DNA of 64,000 nucleotides from Desulfosoma sp. (GCA_037481875.1 JBBFKY010000001.1:62001-126000); one strand, 5' to 3'; shown: positions 16,574 through 24,983, counted from the stretch's first letter. Numbers and translations are program-made. The notes: generated from the letters alone by a model not told the origin.

Positions 16574-18532
16574 ATGGAGATCACCCTGTACTGGCTTCAG
16601 GCCGTGGTCTTGTTTTCGGCGGCTCTGGCCATCGGCTGGTGGGTGACGCCTCGTGTAGGATCCCTGGCTGTTCGGTACAAAAAGGTGGCTGTGCCTCGTG
16701 AAGACCGCTGGCACAAAAAAGAAACACCCCTTCTTGGGGGGATCGCCATCGCCGCGACCTTTTACGGGGTGACGATCCTTGGTGCCCTTTCCGGTGTGTT
16801 CGGCTCCGACCCCCGATCCCTTTGGCACCTGATGCCTTTGTTGCTTGGCGGTTTCGGCATGTTCCTGCTCGGACTCTGGGATGATTTTCGAAACCTTTCC
16901 CCTCAGACCAAGCTGGCAGGACAAATCGTTCTGGCTTCCGTGTTGGTTTTTTTCGGCTACAAGGTGGATTGGTTCGTGTCCAAGACGGCCAACACGTTTT
17001 TGAGTATTCTGTGGATCGTGGGCATCACCAACGCCTTCAATCTGTTGGACAATATGGACGGTTTGAGTGCCGGGGTGGCGGCCATCGCCGCTTTTTTTCT
17101 GCTTGCCTTTGAAACGGTGTCGGCTGGAGGTGTTCCGACGGAACCTCACATGCTGCTTCTGCCCATCTTCATGGGAGCCGTTTTGGGATTCCTGCGCCAT
17201 AACAGTCATCCGGCTTCCATTTTCATGGGGGATTGCGGCAGTCTTTTTCTGGGCTTTGTCTTGGCGGGCATCAGTACCCAAAATGAGCTGAGCCGGCATG
17301 GGCATCTAGTGCCCATTGTCATGGCGCCTCTTTTCGTCTTTTGCCTGCCTGTGGCGGACATGGCCCTGGTTTCCGTGATGCGGACCGTTTTCTGCCGTTC
17401 CGTGGCCTGCGGAGGCCGGGATCACACGTCGCACCGTCTGGTGGCCATCGGTTTGGATGAAAAGCGCACCGTACGGGTCCTTTACGGCTTTTCGGCCTTA
17501 GGGGGCGCCGTGGCTCTTTTGAGCGCCCTGGATATGGGACTTTTTTACGCCGCGGCTTTCCTTTTTGTGATCATGACGCTGGTTTTTCTGGTGCGTCTTG
17601 CCCAGGTGCGCGTCTACCCCATAGGAGAGAAAAGCCTTCTGGAAAAGAAGCCGGCCTTGACCGTCTTGTGGATTCAGTTCACCTACAAGAAACGCGTCTT
17701 TGAAGTCCTTTTTGACGTTTTCCTCGTCGCCTTCTGTTATTGGCTGGCCTACTACCTGCGTTACGAGCGCTGGTCCGATCCCAATGCTTTTCCATTGTTT
17801 CTCGGAAGTCTTCCTGTCATTGTGGTCTGCTCCCTGGCGGCCTACGTCACCTTCGGGATCTATAAGGGTGTGTGGCGGTACACCACCCTGTCGGATGTGA
17901 GCGTTCATTTTCTGGCGGTGAGTGCCGCCGTGTGCCTGAGTGTCGCGGTTCTGGTTTTCGCCTATAATTTCGAAGGGTTTTCTCGAACCGTCTTCAGTAT
18001 CTATTGGCTTTTGGCTTTCGTTTCCCTTACAGGATCCCGCCTTTCCTTTCGTTTCCTCTCTGAATTTCTTAACAGACTTGCCAAAAGAACGGGGCGTCCC
18101 ACGTTGATTTACGGGGCCAATCGCAGCGGCGGGTACGTGCTTCAGGAGCTTTTAGAAAACACCCAGTGGGGGTTGGTTCCGGTGGGTTTCATCGACGAAG
18201 ATGAAAGAACTCTAAGGCGTCGCGTGTTCGGCTACAAGGTTTTGGGAAGCCTGCGTCACCTGCGAAAGCTTATCCGTCGATATGGAGTCCAGGACATTGT
18301 GGTTGCTTCTCGGGACGTGTCCCAAGAGATCGCCCAACAACTGGAAAACGTATGTCGTGATATGGGTGTGGTCCTCAGACGGGCCGAACTCCATCTTTCG
18401 CCATGCCTTGAAGGCGTCCATCACGAACCTGAAGGTTTTTCCTCGTTGAACGAGAAAAATCCTTCCGGCCATCCGTCCGCACCTGGCGACCAAAACCCAC
18501 GGAATCTCCATTCCTCCCAGACCACCCAATAA
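16574..18532 (+). CDS. Hybrid WecA/MraY-type sugar-1-phosphate transferase fused to CapD N-terminal region
   Basis: The 652-residue protein combines two known halves. Residues 1-350 are a polytopic WecA/TagO-type phosphoglycosyl transferase (LLGGIAIAA, LGLWDDFRNLSPQTKL, NAFNLLDNMDGLSAG, FMGDCGSLFLG and GRDHTSHRL). These normally attach HexNAc-1-phosphate to undecaprenyl phosphate. From about 370 four more membrane helices and a Rossmann-like domain (LIYGANRSGGYVL, about 510) match the N-terminal region of CapD/PglF-type polysaccharide proteins, but the catalytic 4,6-dehydratase domain is absent. AGGGGG lies 7 nt before the ATG 16574, which is why I prefer it to the ATG 16568. It likely initiates repeat-unit assembly; the role of the C-terminal half is uncertain, perhaps ligand sensing. 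Confidence 0.88.
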   Translation: MEITLYWLQAVVLFSAALAIGWWVTPRVGSLAVRYKKVAVPREDRWHKKETPLLGGIAIAATFYGVTILGALSGVFGSDPRSLWHLMPLLLGGFGMFLLGLWDDFRNLSPQTKLAGQIVLASVLVFFGYKVDWFVSKTANTFLSILWIVGITNAFNLLDNMDGLSAGVAAIAAFFLLAFETVSAGGVPTEPHMLLLPIFMGAVLGFLRHNSHPASIFMGDCGSLFLGFVLAGISTQNELSRHGHLVPIVMAPLFVFCLPVADMALVSVMRTVFCRSVACGGRDHTSHRLVAIGLDEKRTVRVLYGFSALGGAVALLSALDMGLFYAAAFLFVIMTLVFLVRLAQVRVYPIGEKSLLEKKPALTVLWIQFTYKKRVFEVLFDVFLVAFCYWLAYYLRYERWSDPNAFPLFLGSLPVIVVCSLAAYVTFGIYKGVWRYTTLSDVSVHFLAVSAAVCLSVAVLVFAYNFEGFSRTVFSIYWLLAFVSLTGSRLSFRFLSEFLNRLAKRTGRPTLIYGANRSGGYVLQELLENTQWGLVPVGFIDEDERTLRRRVFGYKVLGSLRHLRKLIRRYGVQDIVVASRDVSQEIAQQLENVCRDMGVVLRRAELHLSPCLEGVHHEPEGFSSLNEKNPSGHPSAPGDQNPRNLHSSQTTQ

Positions 18533-18542
18533 CCAACACCCT

Positions 18543-18570
18543 GGGGGCGCGGACCTAGGTGTCCGCCCCC
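18543..18570. terminator. GGGGGCG palindrome between convergent genes, possible bidirectional terminator
   Basis: GGGGGCGCGGAC at 18543-18554 pairs with GTCCGCCCCC at 18561-18570, leaving a two-base bulge and a six-base loop. It lies 10 nt after the WecA-CapD hybrid stop and 20 nt from the end of the convergent DUF2304 gene. It is a member of the same repeat family as 3842-4110. There is no U-tract, so simple Rho-independent termination is doubtful. Confidence 0.5.
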
Positions 18571-18589
18571 ATGAAACCACCTTTCCTGT

Positions 18590-19000
18590 TCACGGCGGTT
18601 TTTCATCGGTTTCCGGCATGTTCAAGGGCTTCTCCTCTGTGTCCGCACACCTTTTCTTTTCCATGGCTTCCAGACGCGCTTCCAGGATAGCCAGACGTTG
18701 TGCGAGGCGTCTCATGTTCTGTTCCCGGCGGCATCGATCCATGTCTTGCGTCAGACTTTTCAGAAACAGCAACGCAGTAGCCGCAACGAGAACAAGAACC
18801 GGCGGATAATGCACTCCTAAAAGCCTGCCCACATCGTCCATAATCCACGGAAACATGCCCAATAAAAAAGCTGCGGCCGCGACACTGAGCCACCACAAGG
18901 CATAGCGGACCTGCAGGCGATCCCTTCGAAGAAGGGAGAGGATAATGACGCAGACCAGAATGCCGATGACGGACGATACCCATTGCGGGGACGGTTTCAT
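18590..19000 (-). CDS. DUF2304-family membrane protein
   Basis: A 136-residue protein with three hydrophobic helices (about 8-26, 36-54 and 65-85). A charged, coiled-coil-prone tail (about 86-120, rich in Arg, Glu and Leu) and an acidic Pro-rich end follow. The pattern of three helices with LLRRDRLQVRYALWWL between the first two is characteristic of DUF2304, which is commonly encoded next to a DPM1-like glycosyltransferase, as here. The ATG at 19000 overlaps the stop of that transferase gene (ATGA). It probably partners with the transferase at the membrane, but no activity is known for the family. Confidence 0.8.
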   Translation of the reverse strand: MKPSPQWVSSVIGILVCVIILSLLRRDRLQVRYALWWLSVAAAAFLLGMFPWIMDDVGRLLGVHYPPVLVLVAATALLFLKSLTQDMDRCRREQNMRRLAQRLAILEARLEAMEKKRCADTEEKPLNMPETDEKPP

Positions 19001-19728
19001 GATGTGTTTCCTGCCCGCCGATCGAAGGAGAGGGTGTCGACAATGCAGCCCAAGACGGGATAAGGTCGCTTGCTCACCGAAATGAGCCCGGAATAGAGAA
19101 GGTACCAGAGAACGGCCCGCCACGTGTGAAAGACTCGGCTGTGGCCGTTTTTTCGAGGATTCATGGTTACAGGCACTTCAGAAAAGCGAAGCCCGAAACG
19201 CTTCAAAAAAAGAAGAACTCCTACATCCTGATAATCCAGTAAGGTGGCTTCCCGACCGGCAAGGATTTCCAGGGCTTCACGATTGTAGGCACGAAAGCCG
19301 GAAGTGAGATCGCCCAAATCAAGACCTGTGATGCGCCGAAAAATATGCCAGGCGAACTTTCTAGCGGCGCTGCCGCGTTCCACACAGGACCCGATGACCA
19401 CGTCGGCTTCCCCCTCCAGCAAAGGGCGCAGAATGCGGGGAATATCTTGCGGGCGATGCTGGCCGTCCCCGTCCATGGTGACCAGATGACGGCATCCATG
19501 GGCTAAAGCGTATCGAATACCGGTTTGAGCCGAACACCATGCGCCTAGATGTATGGAAAGCGAAAGCACGATGGCACCGGCTTCCGAGGCATTTTGAGCT
19601 GTTTCATCGGTGCTCTGATCGTCGACCACCACCACCGTTGCCGGAAACAGCGCATGAATCCCGCGGACCAAATCCCCGATGGAAGCGGCCTCGTTATGTG
19701 CTGGAATCACCACCCAGAAATATTCCAT
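18997..19728 (-). CDS. Family 2 glycosyltransferase, dolichol-phosphate-mannose-synthase-like
   Basis: The 243-residue enzyme starts MEYFWVVIPAHNEAASIGDLV with VVDDQSTDET as donor-binding motif and VTMDGDGQHRPQDIP as the DxD region. ITGLDLGDLTSGFRAYNREALE is typical of polyprenyl-phosphate mannose/glucose synthases of the DPM1/Ppm1 group, and VPVTMNPRKNGHSR near the C-terminus completes the match. The enzyme should load a hexose onto undecaprenyl phosphate for extracytoplasmic transfer. The ATG at 19728 fits the family start; an upstream TTG at 19767 does not. Coupled by ATGA to the DUF2304 gene. The pair is oriented against the rest of the locus. Confidence 0.88.
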   Translation of the reverse strand: MEYFWVVIPAHNEAASIGDLVRGIHALFPATVVVVDDQSTDETAQNASEAGAIVLSLSIHLGAWCSAQTGIRYALAHGCRHLVTMDGDGQHRPQDIPRILRPLLEGEADVVIGSCVERGSAARKFAWHIFRRITGLDLGDLTSGFRAYNREALEILAGREATLLDYQDVGVLLFLKRFGLRFSEVPVTMNPRKNGHSRVFHTWRAVLWYLLYSGLISVSKRPYPVLGCIVDTLSFDRRAGNTS

Positions 19729-20107
19729 CTTTCTACCATCATAACCCTTACGCTCAATACCCCGCAATCAATCGCCTGCCGATGCAAGCATTCATAACGC
19801 ATGGTCTCGCGGCACACAAGGCCGAAGGCGTATGTGCCCTGCAGGAACTGCGAACAGTGGTGCTCCGAGAGGAACCATACGGTGAAGGAGGGTTCTGGGT
19901 TGCATCCGCGGCTGGTTTCTAGTAGAGCCGTGCTGGTATCGTTTGCAGCCGACACAGAGCTGCATCGCAACATCAATTCATCACAGGAGAATCCCGAAAC
20001 GCCGGTTTAGGTCTTCGGGCCGGATCCTGATCCGCATGGGCCGGATCAAGAACACTCGTAGACGTGGATCTTTGGATTTGCCTTCTGAACAGCATGGAAA
20101 GGCGACC
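19729..20107. other. Intergenic region between divergent glycosyltransferase genes
   Basis: About 380 nt separates the DPM1-like gene (minus) from the plus-strand glycosyltransferase. Open frames here (for example 19801-20010) have no recognisable protein pattern. Promoters for both directions are expected, but I could not identify a convincing -35/-10 pair. No repeats of the families described elsewhere in the window were seen. Confidence 0.4.
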
Positions 20108-21268
20108 ATGAGAATACTTGTTGACGCAATTCCACTTCTTGGCCTGATGACGGGTATCGGCCGTTACCTGAGAAGCCTCTATGGAGCCATGAAAACTGAT
20201 GAGGGTTGTCGCGACATTCAGGTGGATTTCTTCGATGGAAGGAAAATATACGATTCCATGCCGCAGGCCGCGGAACCATCAAGATGGGCCCGATACATAG
20301 GCACTCTGTGGAAGCTTCCGGACCCGGCGGTTTTCACCCTTCGTTGTCTTCATTGGCTTGGGTACGAAAATAGATTGCAGCGCCTCTGCCACAAGAAGCC
20401 CTACGACATCTATCATGAAGCTTCCTTTACCCCTGCGGCCTTATCGACCGTGCCCCAGGTGTTCAGCCTGTGCGATCTCTCCCTGCTTCGGTATCCAGAA
20501 ACACATCCAAGGGAACGAGTGTGGTTTTTCAAGCACTTTTGGCGACGAAAAATGGGATATGCAACACACATTATGACTCTTTCCGAATACACACGCAAAG
20601 AAACCTGCGAGATTTTGCGATGGCCAGAAAATCGAGTCACAGCCGTTCCACTGGCACCCGCGGAAGTTTTTCGGCCCAGACCTCGAGAACACGTGGCGGC
20701 CACATGCAGGGCTCTTGGCCTGCCCGAAGACTATCTGCTTTTCGTTGGTTCTTTGGAACCCCGGAAAAACATTGGTCTTGTGATTGAAGCTTTGGAACGA
20801 TGCCGATTCGCCATTCCGCTTGTGCTCGTCGGTTGGGAAGCATGGGGTGAGAAGCGTTGGCTGGAAGCGGCCCGATCTAAGGGGCTGGAAAAAAGAATCA
20901 TGATTGTGGGTTACGTGGATGACGAAACCTTGGCTCGCCTTTATTCGGGAGCCACCGCTCTTGTTTACCCCAGCTTGTATGAAGGCTTCGGTCTACCCAT
21001 TCTGGAAGCCATGGCGTGTGGATGCCCGGTCATTTGTTCCAATGTCTCCAGCATGCCTGAAGTAGCCGGGGATGCCGCGAGGTTGATTGACCCTTTCGAT
21101 GCTGAGGATTTAGCTGCCGCCATCGATGAAGTGACCGATTCTTCAGCGTACCGTGCTCATCTTTCTCAGAAGGGTCTTCGACGTGCCGCCGCGTTCAGTT
21201 GGACTCAAACAGCCCGGAAGACTCTTGCTGTTTTTCGCAAAGTGCTCGAAAAAAACCGCGTGTCTTAA
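20108..21268 (+). CDS. Family 4 glycosyltransferase (mannosyltransferase-like)
   Basis: I start at the ATG 20108, preceded by GGAAAGG, giving 386 residues; the open frame extends back to 19943 without homology. MRILVDAIPLLGLMTGIGRY is the usual beginning of the GT4 subgroup of O-antigen mannosyl/rhamnosyl transferases. The donor domain has LLFVGSLEPRKNIGLVIEA, then ALVYPSLYEGFGLPILEAMACGCPVICSNVSSMPEVAG, with the Glu-x7-Glu motif intact. The presence of gmd downstream (GDP-4-keto-6-deoxymannose) suggests GDP-mannose-derived donors, but this is inference. Separated from gmd by the wrecked region 21402-21805. Confidence 0.88.
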   Translation: MRILVDAIPLLGLMTGIGRYLRSLYGAMKTDEGCRDIQVDFFDGRKIYDSMPQAAEPSRWARYIGTLWKLPDPAVFTLRCLHWLGYENRLQRLCHKKPYDIYHEASFTPAALSTVPQVFSLCDLSLLRYPETHPRERVWFFKHFWRRKMGYATHIMTLSEYTRKETCEILRWPENRVTAVPLAPAEVFRPRPREHVAATCRALGLPEDYLLFVGSLEPRKNIGLVIEALERCRFAIPLVLVGWEAWGEKRWLEAARSKGLEKRIMIVGYVDDETLARLYSGATALVYPSLYEGFGLPILEAMACGCPVICSNVSSMPEVAGDAARLIDPFDAEDLAAAIDEVTDSSAYRAHLSQKGLRRAAAFSWTQTARKTLAVFRKVLEKNRVS

Positions 21269-21401
21269 CGGGCGGACCCCGGCAATCCAAGAGGTCTTGG
21301 CTCTTGAATGGGGGCTGACAGGTGGCTATAGAGCGAGTGCCATGTGACCATGGTGAAGGAACACGCCGTCGCACTCAAAGACTTCACCCAGGAGCAGCCT
21401 A

Positions 21402-21601
21402 ATGCGCGGAATGCTTTACGCCTTGTGGCGTTACCATCACTTTGTCTGGAGCTCCAATCATAACGAACAGGTCAGGCGTTTTGCCCGAAACAAGCTCGGC
21501 GGACTCCGGAGGCTTATCAATCCTTTAGCGCAAGTCCTCATCTACGCCCTCATACTGCCCAACGCTCCGAGGACAAAGTTGCCCGGCATCGACAACGGAC
21601 C
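21402..21601 (+). pseudogene. Remnant of an ABC-2 polysaccharide export permease (Wzm-like)
   Basis: The first roughly 66 residues after the ATG 21402 (AGGAGC, 7-nt spacing) are LYALWRYHHFVWSS, then RRFARNKLGGLRRLINPLAQVLIYALIL, then KLPGIDN. That is the unmistakable N-terminus of TagG/KpsM/Wzm-type ABC-2 permeases of about 260-280 residues. The family sequence stops there: the remaining helices are missing and the frame continues into unrelated residues until 21782. No ATP-binding partner (Wzt) is present. The start and ribosome site are still intact, which suggests a recent deletion or recombination. Confidence 0.75.
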
Positions 21602-21805
21602 TGCTTGGGCCATCTGTTGGGCGGTCGAAGAGACCCGGGGGCTGCATGCCATCAATTTCGACGCCAAGGATCATCATCGGGCGGGTTTAAGTGGAAAGCC
21701 AATTGGATCCCTGAAGACTGCTTTCGATTCAAAGATGTACTCAAGAAAAAAGGGTTTCGCTGCAGTCATTGGCTCAATTTAGGTGCTGATTTTTTAGTGG
21801 CTTGA
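21602..21805 (+). pseudogene. Second, unidentified gene fragment with a frameshift
   Basis: Directly after the permease remnant the same frame reads WAICWAVEETRGLHAINFD and AKDHHRAGLSGK. At about 21695 the plausible continuation switches to another frame (KANWIPEDCFRFKDVLKKKG and CSHWLNLGADF, ending at 21805). This looks like the tail of a different gene joined to the permease start and then frameshifted. I do not recognise the family. It ends 47 nt before gmd. Confidence 0.4.
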
Positions 21806-21852
21806 GATTGACTGTTTGTCATTGTTAAGAATCTGTCCTAGGAGGTTAACTG

Positions 21853-22896
21853 ATGACAAAACGGGCGTTTATCACGGGAATTACCGGTCAGGATGCGGCG
21901 TATCTGGCGGAACTGCTGCTGGAAAAAGGCTATGAGGTTTATGGGGCTTACAGAAGAAGCGCTTCCGTAAATCTTTGGCGGCTTCATGAATTAGGGCTGG
22001 ACGGAAAGGTTCAGTTGATCCCCATGGATCTTTTGGAACTCACAAACATCATGCGAACCATCCAGAAAGTTCAGCCGGATGAGATCTATAACCTGGCGGC
22101 CCAAAGCTTTGTGGGGGTTTCTTTCGACCAGCTGATTTACACAACCAATGTGAACGCCGTCGGCGTGGCCTACCTTCTGGAATCGGTACGCACTCTTCGA
22201 CCTGAGGCTCGCATTTATCAGGCTTCGACGTCCGAGATGTTCGGCAAGGCTCGAGAAGTTCCTCAAAACGAAAGAACCCCTTTCCATCCGAGAAGTCCTT
22301 ACGCCGTGGCCAAGCTTTACGGCCACTGGATCACGGTGAATTACCGGGAAGCCCACGGCATGCATGCTTCTTCGGGGATCCTTTTCAACCATGAATCACC
22401 GCTTCGAGGGCGGGAGTTCGTGACCCGAAAGATTACAGCGAGCCTTGCCAAGATCAAGCACAACCAGCAAGAGGTGCTGGAACTGGGGAACCTGGAAGCC
22501 AAGCGGGATTGGGGTTACGCAGGTGATTACGTCCAAGGGATGTGGCTCATGCTTCAGCAACGGGAACCGGACGATTACGTGCTGGCCACCGGAGAAAGCC
22601 ACTCGGTTCGAGAATTCGTGGAAAAGGCTGCGGAATGCCTCGGCTTTCAAATCGAATGGGAAGGCGAGGGCGTTGACACGCGTGGGATAGACAGAAACAG
22701 TGGTAAAGTCATTGTGCGTGTGAATCCGGCGTTCTATCGGCCGGCCGAGGTGGATTATCTGCTGGGTGATGCATCCAAAGCAAAGGAACGACTGGGTTGG
22801 GAACCCACAGTACACTTTGATGCCCTGGTGGAGATGATGGCTCGAGCCGACAACGACCGCGCAGCCCGAGGTGAACTTCAGTCTTTAAATTTCTAA
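21853..22896 (+). CDS. gmd: GDP-mannose 4,6-dehydratase
   Basis: The 347-residue SDR enzyme converts GDP-D-mannose to GDP-4-keto-6-deoxy-D-mannose, precursor of GDP-fucose, GDP-rhamnose and perosamine. GITGQDAAYLAELLLEKGYEVYG (9-31) is the NADP-binding signature of Gmd. QASTSEMFGKA and PYAVAKLYGHW supply the catalytic Thr/Ser-Glu and Tyr-x3-Lys, and ILFNHESPLRGREFVTRKI is diagnostic of Gmd rather than other dehydratases. RDWGYAGDYVQGMW follows as expected. AGGAGG lies 7 nt before the ATG. No reductase or epimerase (Rmd, WcaG) follows, so the end product is not decided by this window. Confidence 0.96.
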   Translation: MTKRAFITGITGQDAAYLAELLLEKGYEVYGAYRRSASVNLWRLHELGLDGKVQLIPMDLLELTNIMRTIQKVQPDEIYNLAAQSFVGVSFDQLIYTTNVNAVGVAYLLESVRTLRPEARIYQASTSEMFGKAREVPQNERTPFHPRSPYAVAKLYGHWITVNYREAHGMHASSGILFNHESPLRGREFVTRKITASLAKIKHNQQEVLELGNLEAKRDWGYAGDYVQGMWLMLQQREPDDYVLATGESHSVREFVEKAAECLGFQIEWEGEGVDTRGIDRNSGKVIVRVNPAFYRPAEVDYLLGDASKAKERLGWEPTVHFDALVEMMARADNDRAARGELQSLNF

Positions 22897-23106
22897 CAGC
22901 TCCAGCCGAAGTCCCCAGGAAAGACAGTCACTATGGGTTTGCCGCGTCACGTGATGGTGATTCCCTCGCTTTTGAAGATTTCGTAAACCAGTGACGTTGG
23001 CGACAGAGGACATACCCTTACCTGCACGAAAAGGTTGTTTAGGCAGCATCCGGGCTGAACCAAAATTCAAGAATCAAAATTTCACCGAGAGATTCACGAG
23101 GCTGGG

Positions 23107-24021
23107 ATGGAGAAAAATTCATACAAGTCGGGGTTTGTGGCGTTGGTGGGGGCGCCCAATGTGGGAAAATCCACGCTTATGAACCAGATCCTCAAGGAAA
23201 AGATATCCATTACATGCTCCAAGCCGCAGACCACTCGAAACCGAATCCTGGGGATTTACACCACACCTAGGTCGCAAATGGTGTTTGTGGACACTCCGGG
23301 GATTCATCGGGCCCGCGATACCTTTAACAAGATTCTGGTGGAAACGGCTCTGGGGGTCTTGAGTGACGTGGATGCTGTCGCCTTCATCGTGGATGTGACC
23401 GCCAAGGGCATGGATCTGGACCGGTTCGTGCTGCAATGCATGGAAAAACTGGCCACGCCGGTCATTCTTGTGCTGAACAAGGTGGATCTTGTCAAAGACA
23501 AGGCCATGCTTTTGCCTTTGATGCAGCGCTACACGGAAATGAGGTCTTTTGAAGCCGTGGTTCCCCTCTCCGCCCTGACAGGGGACGGTGTTTCGGAACT
23601 TCTGGACGAACTGGAAAAGCTGCTTCCTGAAGGACCTCGGTACTATCCGGAAGATATGGTCACGGATCAGCCCGAGAGATTTCTGGTGGCGGAGATCATT
23701 CGAGAGAAGGTGTTTCATTTGACGGAAGAGGAAATCCCTTATGCGACCGCGGTCACGGTGGATGTGTTCAAAGAGGAGCCGGAAAAGCCTTTGATTCGCA
23801 TTGAGGCGACCATCCATGTGGAGCGGGATTCGCAGAAGGGGATCATTATTGGCAAGGGCGGGGCGCGCTTGAAAGAAATCGGCCGGCAGGCTCGGGAGGA
23901 TGTGGAGCGGTTGCTGGGATGCAAGGTGTATCTGGGGTTGTATGTGCGGGTGCAGAAAAACTGGCGGCGGGATCGTCGTGTGTTGGGGGAGTTTGGGTAT
24001 CGACTGCCTCGGGGCGGGTGA
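23107..24021 (+). CDS. era: GTPase Era
   Basis: A 304-residue ribosome-assembly GTPase. The G domain shows G1 GAPNVGKST (15-23), G2 within the switch around KPQTTRNRI, G3 DTPGIHRA and G4 NKVD. The C-terminal KH domain contains GIIIGKGGARLKEIGRQAREDVERLLGCKVYLGLYVRV, typical of Era, which binds the 3' end of 16S rRNA. Length equals the family norm (about 300). The ATG 23107 begins MEKNSYKSGFVALVG; the ribosome site upstream (GGGATGG) is modest. The gene is followed by a G-rich stretch and then two repeat elements. Confidence 0.97.
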   Translation: MEKNSYKSGFVALVGAPNVGKSTLMNQILKEKISITCSKPQTTRNRILGIYTTPRSQMVFVDTPGIHRARDTFNKILVETALGVLSDVDAVAFIVDVTAKGMDLDRFVLQCMEKLATPVILVLNKVDLVKDKAMLLPLMQRYTEMRSFEAVVPLSALTGDGVSELLDELEKLLPEGPRYYPEDMVTDQPERFLVAEIIREKVFHLTEEEIPYATAVTVDVFKEEPEKPLIRIEATIHVERDSQKGIIIGKGGARLKEIGRQAREDVERLLGCKVYLGLYVRVQKNWRRDRRVLGEFGYRLPRGG

Positions 24022-24148
24022 GAGTGTGCATGAGGGAGGGAGCAGGGAGAGAGGGTGTGGAAGGGTGGAGTGGTTTGGGTGTGGAGAAAGGGGTTGGGTT
24101 GCGGATTGGCCTGGGTGATGGTAGGAGGGGGTGGGTGTGAGACAATGG
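24022..24148. other. G-rich intergenic segment with a quadruplex-type motif
   Basis: The plus strand after the era stop is strongly purine/G-biased, with many GGG runs. At 24034-24055 four GGG runs are separated by loops of 1, 4 and 5 bases, which satisfies the standard G3-N1-7 quadruplex rule. The segment ends where repeat element A begins at 24149. It might serve as an era terminator or stall site. No hairpin with a U-tract was seen. Confidence 0.55.
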
Positions 24149-24543
24149 CACCGCAGAGACGCAGAGGGCGCGGAGGCAAGGGCGCACTGCCGTGCGCCCC
24201 GGACTGTGGACTCTGGCGCTGAGACGCCGCCACAGCCCACGGGCCCGCGCCTTCGGCGCCGATCAGTTTTGCTTTTTCGGCCCTTGTAGAAAAGGGGTAG
24301 AGGTTCCTGTCGCTTGAAAGCCATCCCACGCAGGTGAAGTTCATGAGCCAGGGTCTCTTCATAAATGGATTCCAAAAGGCCGGGTCCTAAGTGCCGATGC
24401 CCTTCAATGGTCGCTCCGATCCCCTTGGATGTCTGTTCGTTCAGATCCATGGTGTGTTCTAGGCTATGGGCTGCGGCGCCGCGGCGCCGCGGCGCAAATA
24501 CCCGGCCGCCCGAAACCTCTGTGTTCTCTGTGCCTCTGCGGTT
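24149..24543. mobile_element. Repeat element A with CCGCAGAG-type inverted ends
   Basis: Left end CACCGCAGAGACGCAGAGG and right end CCTCTGTGTTCTCTGTGCCTCTGCGGTT are imperfect inverted repeats of each other. The 395-bp interior carries, on the minus strand, the start of a GxxExxY-family frame (ATG 24450), a long palindromic CGGCGCCGCGGCGCC block near 24475-24495, and a GC-rich segment with ACGCCGCCACAGCCCACGG. Elements B and C are nearly the same sequence throughout. No transposase is encoded. It is inferred to be a non-autonomous (MITE-like) element. Confidence 0.65.
24244..24450 (-). pseudogene. Truncated GxxExxY-family protein, copy A
   Basis: From the ATG 24450 the frame reads MDLNEQTSKGIGATIEGHR, then LGPGLLESIYEETLAHEL (the Gly-x2-Glu-x2-Tyr signature is changed to ESIYEE) and RGMAFKRQEPLPLFYKG. 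The match to the roughly 125-residue GxxExxY family ends about residue 60, exactly before the strands that carry the PD-(D/E)xK-like acidic residues. What follows (KSKTDRRRRRGPVGCGG) is repeat-derived; the frame then runs without a stop into the antisense of era. I regard it as non-functional as a nuclease. Confidence 0.65.
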
Positions 24544-24553
24544 TTTAAGAAAG

Positions 24554-24935
24554 CACCGCGAAGACGCGGAGGGTGCGGAGGCAAGGGCGCACTGCCGCGC
24601 CCCTGCGTGGGCTATGGCGCTGAGACGCCGCCACAGCCCACGGACCCGCGCCATCGGCGCCGATCAGTTTTGCTTTTTCGGCCCTTGTAGAAAAGGGGCA
24701 GAGGTTCCTGTCGCTTGAAAGCCATCCCACGCAGGTAAAGTTCATGGGCCAGGCACTCTTCATAGATGGATTCCAAAAGGCCGGGCCCTAAGTGCCGATG
24801 CCCTTCAATGGCCGCTCCGATCCCCTTGGATGGGAGTTCGTTCAGATCCATGGTATGTTCTGGCTATGGGCTACGGCGCCGCGGCGCAAGAACCCGGCCG
24901 CCCGAAACCTCTGCGTTCTCTGCGTTTTTGTGGTG
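24554..24935. mobile_element. Repeat element B with CCGCAGAG-type ends
   Basis: This copy starts CACCGCGAAGACGCGGAGG only 10 nt after element A ends, and closes with CTCTGCGTTCTCTGCG followed by a slightly decayed end (TTTTTGTGGTG). The interior matches A and C closely, including the truncated GxxExxY frame and the CGGCGCCGCGGCGC palindrome near 24875-24888. The bases just left of it (TTTTTAAGAAAG) are shared with the left flank of element C, so the true unit may include them. Confidence 0.65.
24612..24851 (-). pseudogene. Truncated GxxExxY-family protein, copy B
   Basis: A 79-residue frame starting MDLNELPSKGIGAAIEGHR and containing LGPGLLESIYEECLAHEL and RGMAFKRQEPLPLFYKG. Like copies A and C it leaves the family alignment near residue 60 and ends in Arg-rich, repeat-encoded residues before a stop at 24612. 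A full-length GxxExxY protein would continue with a YRLDLLV-like strand and a VELK-like strand. The shared breakpoint means the truncated form was itself copied. A peptide could be made, but no ribosome site was evident. Confidence 0.65.
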
Positions 24936-24983
24936 AAACAGCACGCCTCATCGGGAAGGGGTTTCACTCAAAGTGGCGGAACC

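Noticed and set aside
23119-24654. A 511-residue minus-strand open frame
   Set aside because: It is the antisense of era joined to repeat element A. Only the GxxExxY-derived start has homology-like sequence; the rest is His/Pro/Ser-rich shadow translation.
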